A DNA stretch of 13,252 nucleotides. It comes from Candidatus Abyssobacteria bacterium SURF_5 (lineage in GTDB: Bacteria; Abyssobacteria; SURF-5). The translations under genes were made by a program, and so were the position numbers. The first letter of the stretch is position 1; each line of letters starts with the position of its first letter. The notes under the pieces were generated by a model. The model saw only the letters and a program-made list of their open reading frames with translations. It did not search any database and was not told where the DNA came from. Location of the stretch: contig QZKU01000081.1 of NCBI GenBank assembly GCA_003598085.1, positions 1 through 13,252 of the forward strand, given 5' to 3'. Positions 8,901 through 13,252 of the stretch are shown one piece after another.

Positions 8901-11005
8901 CCAGAAATCCGGCTTCGCTGAGCAATTTATGTCAACTGAGTGAGGATGCCTTGAGCCAGAGCTTCGAGGTGTGGAACTCAGGCGGCGGCGCGCTTTCTTA
9001 CACGATCACCGATGATGCGGACTGGCTCTCCTGCAGTCCGGCGAACGGAACATCAACGAGTGAACATGACGCCATTACAGTTGTATATGACACTTCTTCT
9101 CTTCCTGCGGGCAACTATTCGGCGACCATCACCGTCAGCGACCCGGCGGCAAGCAATAACCCGCAGGCCGTTGCCGTCAGTCTGAGAGTTGGCCTGGCGA
9201 CGATCTCGAGGGCTCCCGCGTCCCTCGCCAACTCATGCCTCCAGGGGCAGAATGCTCCAACTCAGAGCTTTGAAGTGTGGAACTCTGGCGGGGGCACACT
9301 CTCATATTCGATGGCCGACAATGTTTCGTGGCTTTCGCTCAGCCCGACGAGCGGCTCGTCCACTGGCGAGCATGACATCGTTAATGTGGTCTTCAACACT
9401 TCAACCCTTTCCGTTGGCAACTACTCCGCCACCATCACGATTACATCCGCGGGCGCCACGAACACCCCACAGACGATACCGGTGAGTTTGGCGGTCGGAC
9501 AGCCGGCGATTTCCAGGAGCCCGACCTCCTTGGAGCATCTGTGTCGTGTAGGTGAGAATGCTTCGAGCCAGGCTTTTGAGGTGTGGAACTCTGGCGGCGG
9601 CGTGCTTTCGTATACGATAACCGACGATGTTGACTGGCTGTCCTGCAGCCCGGCGAGCGGCGCATCAACAGGTGAGCATGACCCGATTGCTGTCACATAC
9701 AACACTTCGGCGCTTCCTGCGGGCGACTATTCGGCCACCATCACAATCAGTGATCCCGCGTCGAGCAATGATCCACAGACCATCCCTGTAAGTCTGAAGA
9801 TCGGACTGCCCACGATTTCCAGGACGCCCGCTTCACTCGTCAATTCATGCCTCCAGGGACAGAATGCCCCAACTCAGAGTTTTGAAGTGTGGAATTCGGG
9901 CGGAGGCACGCTATCCTACACGATAAGCGACGACAGTCTGGGGCTATCGTGCAGCCCGACGAGTGGTTCGTCCACAGGCGAACATGATATCATTGATGTT
10001 AATTACAGCACCTTATCCCTACCTGCTGGAACCTATACGGCCACTATCACGATCTCCTCTCCAAGCGCGACCAACAGCCCGCAGACGATTTCTGTCAATT
10101 TGAGCGTCATATCGCCAACACCGACTATCTGCGCAGATCCAATTTCGATTACAAGCTCGTGCGCTCAGGGGGAGAATGCCCCCAGCCAGGCGTTCGAAGT
10201 TTGGAATTGTGGAGGAGACACGTTATCATACACGCTCAGTGATAATGCAACATGGGTCCTGTGTTCGCCGACTAACGGCGACTCAGTGGGCGAACATGAC
10301 ACCATCACAGTCAATTTTGCCAGCGCTGGTCTCGCACCGGGAATCTATTCGGCGACCATTACCATTACGGGCAACGCGACCAATAGCCCATTCACAATCC
10401 CCGTGAGTTTGACGGTATCGCCTGCGAATCCTGCCGTATCCGGCTATGTTCGCACCTCCCTGGGCGCTGGCATAAGTAATGTGGCAATGAACGGTTTGCC
10501 GGGTGACCCATTGACCGACGCAAGTGGCTATTATGAAGCTTCCGTGCCTTATGGTTGGTCGGGCACGGTGACTCCAGGCAAGCCGGGCTACTTGTTTGAT
10601 CCGCCTTCGATATCTTACAGCAATGTGATATCTGATCAGACAGATCAGAACTACTCGGGTATCCAGGAAGTCAGCTTGACCCTTGTGCCAGATTCAACCA
10701 CAATTCCTCGAGGCGGGACGTTGGGATACACGGTGATAGTGACTAATAATGCCGCCTCTTCTAAAACATTCAAGTATTGGACCGACGTAAACCTCCCAAA
10801 TGGGAGCAAATACCCGCCGTCGGGAGAGCTTTTCGGGCCTGTGACCGTGACACTCAATCCGTTTGCGAGTCGTTCGGCGCATTTGACCCGTCCAATTCCT
10901 CTCACAGCTCCGCTGGGTATATACGTATATAACGGTTACATTGGCGCCTATCCAATTGTCATGAACGAGGATCACTTTGAGTTCCGGGTGGTCACAAGTC
11001 CGTAG
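5912..11005 (+). CDS. Secreted protein with one YD-repeat pair and fourteen BACON-like domains
   Basis: This is a 1697-residue exported protein. Residues 1-27 are a signal peptide (MLSKKVITCF, then a hydrophobic core, likely cut after SEA). Residues 28-64 are a single YD/RHS unit (QYDQLNRLHEITYDDG, then IYSYDAAGNIIRRT). Residues 70-1502 are fourteen tandem beta-sandwich units of 100-104 residues. Each has FEVWNSGGG, W-L-S-x-SP, STGEHD, GNYSATI and PQTIPVSLTV, the pattern of BACON domains, which are often carbohydrate-associated. About 1505-1580 resemble a carboxypeptidase-regulatory-like domain (VSGYVRTSLGAG). About 1584-1697 resemble a CARDB/DUF11-type Ig-like domain. No sortase motif, transmembrane anchor or PEP-CTERM-like tail is seen. 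The protein probably acts outside the cell or in the periplasm as an extended rod that binds a surface or polymer. Shared YD sequence and close spacing tie it to the Rhs gene upstream. Binding target is unknown. Confidence 0.9.
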   Translation: MLSKKVITCFTSLIFICLTFLPASEAATIQYDQLNRLHEITYDDGTTVIYSYDAAGNIIRRTITQPSDFPTIAFSPTSYSNSCEQGQNVPTQTLEVWNSGGGTLTYTISENASWFYCNPTSGSSTGEHDTINVIYNTVALGAGNYSAAITVTATGSTNTPQTIPVSLSVGQPSLSRSPTSLSAICQLSEDAPTQSFEVWNSGGGALSYTITDDADWLSCSPASGTSTGEHDTIAVIYDTSELPAGNHSATITISDPAAGNSPQTIPVTLTLGLPAVSRSPASLSNSCAQGQNAPTQNFEVWNSGGGSVTYTIIDNVTWLSLSPTNGSSTGEHDTINVIYSTSSLAAGYYSATITITASGAGAIGSPQTIPVSLTVGQPAISRSPTSLSSICQLSENASSQSFEVWNSGGGALSYEITDDADWLSCSPASGASTGEHDPITVTYNTSALPAGNYSAIITITDPAASNSPQTVSVSLTLGMPTISRAPDSLVNSCLQGQNAVSQSFEVWNSAGGTLSYTMTDSVTWLSLSPTNGSSTGEHDTINVIYSTSALAAGNYLATVTITATGSGATNTPQTIPVSLTVGQPAISRSPTSLSRLCQEGEDAGAQSFEVWNSGGGTLSYTITDDADWLSCSPSDGTSTSEHDSIVVMYDTSGLVTGSYSATITIADPSATNNPQTIPVNLTVNPVVPAISRSPASLSNSCLQGQNAPSQSFAVWNSGGGTLSYTMTDNVSWLSLSPTSGSSTGEHDTISVIYSTSSLAAGNYSATITINATGATNTPQTIPVSLTVGQPAISRSPTSLSSVCQLSEDALSQSFEVWNSGGSALSYTITDDVDWLSCSPASGSSTGEHDIIAVVYDTSSLSPGNYSATITVSDPAASNSPQTIAVSLRVGLATISRIPVSLANSCLQGQNAPTQSFEVWNSGGGTLSYSMADNVSWLSLSPTSGSSTGEHDTINVIYTTSALAAGNYSATITINATGATNTPQMIAVSLTVGQPSISRNPASLSNLCQLSEDALSQSFEVWNSGGGALSYTITDDADWLSCSPANGTSTSEHDAITVVYDTSSLPAGNYSATITVSDPAASNNPQAVAVSLRVGLATISRAPASLANSCLQGQNAPTQSFEVWNSGGGTLSYSMADNVSWLSLSPTSGSSTGEHDIVNVVFNTSTLSVGNYSATITITSAGATNTPQTIPVSLAVGQPAISRSPTSLEHLCRVGENASSQAFEVWNSGGGVLSYTITDDVDWLSCSPASGASTGEHDPIAVTYNTSALPAGDYSATITISDPASSNDPQTIPVSLKIGLPTISRTPASLVNSCLQGQNAPTQSFEVWNSGGGTLSYTISDDSLGLSCSPTSGSSTGEHDIIDVNYSTLSLPAGTYTATITISSPSATNSPQTISVNLSVISPTPTICADPISITSSCAQGENAPSQAFEVWNCGGDTLSYTLSDNATWVLCSPTNGDSVGEHDTITVNFASAGLAPGIYSATITITGNATNSPFTIPVSLTVSPANPAVSGYVRTSLGAGISNVAMNGLPGDPLTDASGYYEASVPYGWSGTVTPGKPGYLFDPPSISYSNVISDQTDQNYSGIQEVSLTLVPDSTTIPRGGTLGYTVIVTNNAASSKTFKYWTDVNLPNGSKYPPSGELFGPVTVTLNPFASRSAHLTRPIPLTAPLGIYVYNGYIGAYPIVMNEDHFEFRVVTSP
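6119..10417 (+). repeat. Tandem array of fourteen BACON-like units in A-B dimers
   Basis: Units start at 6119, 6425, 6731, 7043, 7349, 7661, 7973, 8279, 8585, 8891, 9197, 9503, 9809 and 10121. Spacing is 306 bp, or 312 bp where two codons are added. From unit 1 to 12 odd units are type A (NSCLQGQNAPTQ; WLSLSP in most) and even units type B (CQLSEDA or a close variant; TDDADWLSCSP; SDPAASNSPQT). The true period is therefore about 612 bp. Unit 13 looks like an A front joined to a B-like back, and unit 14 is the most divergent. Long runs are near-identical at DNA level between units 8/9 and 10/11. Such an array can change copy number by recombination and can be mis-assembled from short reads. 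Confidence 0.9.
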
Positions 11006-11273
11006 GTGCGGCCTGAGAATTTTTGAATCCCACAATGCGGTCTGCTCGGTCTGAATCCGGGACTTGCATTCTTGTCGCAGGTGGCAGGTGCAAGCTAGAC
11101 TCCCAAGGTTCGCTGATGTTCTCCGGCGCCAGAGTCAAACGTCTCTCTCCTTCTGCAAAGGAGCGAACTCCAAGATTTCTTTCGTTGATGTTTTTGACCG
11201 ATAACTATATTCAACTGCACGGATCGAAGGTTGATTTACTGTTCTGAAGAAGCTACGCTAAGTGCTCTGGGTC
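11006..11273. other. Intergenic stretch, no gene supported
   Basis: This lies between the end of the BACON gene and the left end of the IS630 element. A 74-codon plus-strand frame (11023-11247) runs across it, but it has no ribosome binding site, no recognisable motif and a composition that looks non-coding. I see no convincing terminator after 11005. A T5 run at 11020-11024 is not preceded by a good stem. Confidence 0.5.
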
Positions 11274-11296
11274 TAAAATTCGGTGACGTATTTTCA
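11274..11296 (+). repeat. Left terminal inverted repeat of the IS630 element
   Basis: The core at 11280-11296 (TCGGTGACGTATTTTCA) matches 13 of 17 bases of the right end read on the other strand. It overlaps the last codons of the transposase. Confidence 0.6.
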
Positions 11297-12433
11297 GGCA
11301 GCCATTTTTTGTATATCATCAAATTGCTGCAATAATGTTGTGAGATCGCGCCGGGTGAATTTCCACTCGAAAGGCTTGGCAATTTCTTCATATAGCGTCT
11401 GAAAACAAAGGATGTTGTTTTGGAGGTCCTCAAGGCTATCAAAATCGTTTGGAGTTAAGACCTTTCTCTGCAGGACGGAAAAGTAAATCTCAACTTGGTT
11501 AAGCCAACTGGCATGGATCGGGGTATGAACCTGGATAGCATTGGGGTACCAATCCTTCAGTCAATTGACAGATTTTTGTCCCCTGTGCGCAGAGCCGTTG
11601 TCAGTAATCCAAGATACCCGGGTGCCGACCGATAAGGTTCCTGTCCCATGACAAGATCGACCAAATCGCGAAAGCTTTGGATGCCGGTGCTGTTCCGGCA
11701 CACGCCAAAGACTTTGGCGTGCTGGACGTCCCAAGCCGCCATATAGGCCAGAGAGCCTTTGCGCTCATATTCGTGCTCGACCCGGCCGTAATGACCGGCG
11801 CAAGGGGCGCTTGTCGGGGTCAATCGACGGCGAGCCTGGATACTGGTCTTTTCATCGGAGGATATGACAAAATCATTGCATTCCAAGGGTTTTCCCTTCC
11901 AGACACCTTGATACAAATCAAGGATATTGGCCGCTTTTTTCCTGAAATCAGGATCGCGCGGCCATATCCAACTGCGATAGCACCAAGGGCGGATGGCATC
12001 CTTGCTCAGCCATCGCCAGATTGTCTTCCCGCTGATAGAGGCGACAATTCCCTGCCTTTGGGCCTGCCGGTCGATTTCATCATGGGTCAGTTTGGAAAAG
12101 GGCAGCCCGAGAGCTTTCGGCAACTGGCAGGCAAGCGCTTTGACCGCCACCACGACTTCAGGGGGAAAAAACGCCGGGTCTCCCGCGCCGTGGCTCCTCT
12201 TGCAGGCCGGCCATACGTTGGTCAAAAAAGCGCTTGCGCCATTTTGAGACGATCTGTCTGGGCAAGTCAAGGCGTTGACCGATTTGCTTGTTTGACAATC
12301 CTTCCGCGGCAAGGAGGACGATCTTGGCACGCATGACATCACAATACGGTGACGTGTATTTACGTGTGATCGCCTGTAGTTCTTTCTTTTCATCAGCTGT
12401 CAAGAGAATTTCAAATGGGCTTTGTCTAGGCAT
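11294..12433 (-). pseudogene. IS630-family transposase, broken by two frame changes and a nonsense codon
   Basis: Read across three frames this gives one complete IS630 transposase of about 380 codons. Frame A runs from ATG 12433-12431 with a strong upstream RBS. It encodes the HTH part (MPRQSPFEILLTADEKKELQ, then LSNKQIGQRLDLPRQIVSKW) down to GRPGVFSP and TGA at 12160-12158. Frame B, one base forward, continues EVVVAVKALACQLP, then the second HTH region and the first catalytic Asp (SSDEKTSIQ, codon 11856-11854), to EPYRS near 11626. Frame C carries the second Asp (SWITDNGSAHRG, codon 11602-11600), a TGA at 11563-11561 where an Arg would fit, then HTPIHASWLNQVE with the catalytic Glu (codon 11491-11489) and FEWKFTRRDL, ending at TGA 11296-11294. 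All catalytic residues survive, which suggests recent decay. The first shift could be a recoding site. Confidence 0.88.
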
Positions 12434-12436
12434 AAT

Positions 12437-12448
12437 CACCTCCTCCTT
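12437..12448 (-). promoter_or_regulatory. Strong ribosome binding site of the IS630 transposase
   Basis: On the minus strand AAGGAGGAGGTG stands four bases before ATG 12433. It fixes the start at MPRQSPFE. The in-frame ATG at 12478 would lie upstream of this site and inside the predicted promoter. Confidence 0.75.
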
Positions 12449-12457
12449 ATGAGAATG

Positions 12458-12486
12458 ATTATGCCATATCGAAGTCACAAATGCAA
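12458..12486 (-). promoter_or_regulatory. Predicted sigma-70-type promoter of the IS630 transposase
   Basis: On the minus strand TTGCAT (12486-12481) and CATAAT (12463-12458) are separated by exactly 17 bases. The -10 box matches consensus at five of six positions and the -35 at four of six. Transcription would start near 12451, giving a leader of about 18 bases that holds the ribosome binding site. Confidence 0.55.
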
Positions 12487-12508
12487 TGCTAATACGTCAT
12501 CGTAATTA
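12487..12508 (-). repeat. Right terminal inverted repeat of the IS630 element
   Basis: Read on the minus strand it is TAATTACGATGACGTATTAG followed by CA. It shares the TGACGTATT core with the left end and sits just outside the predicted -35 box. Confidence 0.6.
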
Positions 12509-12571
12509 TGCCAGCAAGTACTAAGTCTGCATGAGCAAGTCACGACAAAAGGCTCTGACAGATGAGAGAGC

Positions 12572-13105
12572 ATGATAATCATTCGCCACATGCGGAATTC
12601 TGAAATCGAGCGGATCGCCGAGGTCGATCGGTCCGAATACATCACGAAGAACTACATCAACGATAACGGCTCGCTCGAGACAAGGGACGTCGACTGGCAT
12701 GTTCCGCCGTGGTCCGCAGACGGCGAGGGCGTGCATTCGGTCCGGGCCAAAATCGAGGAATGGCGACCGCTGCTCGACGACGGAGGCGCCATGTTCGGGG
12801 CGTTCGATGAGGAGCATCTCGTTGGCTTTGGCATTTATCGCCCGAATCTTTCCGAAAACACCGCGCAGCTCGCCGCGCTCTATGTGAGCAATGGCTATCG
12901 GAATCAAGGAATAGGCGCTCTGCTCGCCGGTGAAGTTGCGCAACAGGCGCGAGCGGATGGCGCGAGGAAACTCTATGTTTCCGCCACGCCGACGGTTTCC
13001 ACAGTCCACTTCTACATGGGCCAGGGGTTCGCCCTCACCCGGAAGATAAACCGGCGGCTCTTCGACCTGGAACCGCGCGACATACACGTGATCAAGAACC
13101 TGTGA
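12572..13105 (+). CDS. GNAT-family N-acetyltransferase
   Basis: This 177-residue cytoplasmic enzyme should transfer an acetyl group from acetyl-CoA to an amine on an unknown substrate. The N-terminus (MIIIRHMRNSEIERIAEVDR) is the usual first strand and helix. Residues 75-90 form the central strands (FGAFDEEHLVGFGIY). ALYVSNGYRNQGIGALL (102-118) is motif A, with RNQGIG at 110-115 as the acetyl-CoA pyrophosphate loop. VHFYMGQGF (145-153) is the usual motif B end. Length is normal for a single GNAT domain. The ATG at 12572 follows the weak purine-rich GAGAGAG. The gene starts about 60 bp past the right IS630 end, so the insertion may have separated it from earlier regulatory sequence. Its neighbours give no clue to substrate. 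Confidence 0.88.
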   Translation: MIIIRHMRNSEIERIAEVDRSEYITKNYINDNGSLETRDVDWHVPPWSADGEGVHSVRAKIEEWRPLLDDGGAMFGAFDEEHLVGFGIYRPNLSENTAQLAALYVSNGYRNQGIGALLAGEVAQQARADGARKLYVSATPTVSTVHFYMGQGFALTRKINRRLFDLEPRDIHVIKNL

Positions 13106-13132
13106 GCATCCCCATATGGGGGGATCAGGTTC
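13096..13132 (+). terminator. Hairpin overlapping the GNAT stop codon
   Basis: GAACCTG (13096-13102) pairs with CAGGTTC (13126-13132), and ATCCCC (13108-13113) with GGGGAT (13120-13125). This makes a 13-pair stem with one 5-base bulge and a 6-base loop. No T-tract follows, so it is either a non-canonical terminator or a 3' mRNA-stabilising structure. The remaining 120 bases to the window edge show no gene. Confidence 0.4.
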
Positions 13133-13252
13133 GTGAAAGGCAGGCTTGAGGCGTTAGACTCATTTTCGACAGTTTGAAAAATTAAGCTATTTTGTATCAA
13201 GAACTTACAGAGACAGAAAAAGCTCTAGGCACTACATTTTCTCTGGCTCTCT

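Larger units (their letters stand above)
11274..12508 (-). mobile_element. IS630-family insertion sequence, degraded
   Basis: A single transposase gene on the minus strand is flanked by related ends that share TGACGTATT. Left is TAAAATTCGGTGACGTATT from 11274. Right, read on the minus strand, is TAATTACGATGACGTATT from 12508. TA dinucleotides at both outer edges fit the TA target preference of IS630/Tc1-mariner elements. Exact boundaries are approximate because the two ends need a one-base gap to align. The transposase is interrupted, so this copy probably cannot move by itself. Confidence 0.82.

Noticed and set aside
6119-10417. CRISPR or non-coding satellite array
   Set aside because: Units are about 306 bp, have no unique spacers, keep one reading frame throughout and encode a consistent protein domain.
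11023-11247. 74-codon plus-strand ORF
   Set aside because: No ribosome binding site, no recognisable motif, no hydrophobic or domain pattern; likely chance.
11677-12336. 219-residue plus-strand frame
   Set aside because: It lies antisense to the IS630 transposase, whose family motifs are clear on the minus strand.
12521-13087. 188-residue minus-strand frame
   Set aside because: It is antisense to the GNAT gene, which has clear acetyl-CoA-binding motifs.

Overview
The window is an accessory region from a bacterium of moderate GC. The proteins carry Sec-type signal peptides, and the Rhs architecture is of a kind seen in environmental Gram-negative-type lineages. No housekeeping gene is present, so I cannot name the phylum. 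Two large secreted repeat proteins on the plus strand are bracketed by two unrelated insertion sequences. A stand-alone acetyltransferase lies at the right edge.

Layout: (1) 1-1011 is the right part of an IS3-family element: the tail of orfA, an A7 slippery site, complete orfB and the right end. A terminator-like hairpin spans the junction between the IS and the flank. (2) 1174-5832 encodes a 1552-residue secreted Rhs/YD-repeat protein. Its order is signal peptide, TPR helices, C39-like papain-fold domain, Cys-rich linker, Rhs N-terminal (DUF6531-like) domain interrupted by a beta-rich insertion, about thirty YD repeats, Rhs core with the paired DPxG motif, and an AT-rich unrecognised tail. 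(3) 5912-11005, 79 bp downstream and probably in the same transcript, encodes a 1697-residue secreted protein. It has one YD-repeat pair right after the signal peptide, then fourteen tandem BACON-like domains of about 102 residues, then a carboxypeptidase-regulatory-like domain and a CARDB/DUF11-like domain. (4) 11006-11273 has no convincing gene. (5) 11274-12508 is an IS630-family element on the minus strand. Its transposase is broken by two frame changes and one nonsense codon. (6) 12572-13105 is a GNAT acetyltransferase, followed by a hairpin.

The likely biological unit is the pair of large genes. Both products should be exported, both carry YD repeats, and both are built as long extracellular or shell-like repeat proteins. 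The sequence does not show whether they form an adhesin, a toxin-delivery particle or a structural surface system. No toxin domain is recognised in the Rhs tail and no immunity gene lies beside it. The BACON array is notable for its strict A-B alternation (612 bp dimer period) with a matching alternation in cysteine content, and for evidence of recent dimer duplication.
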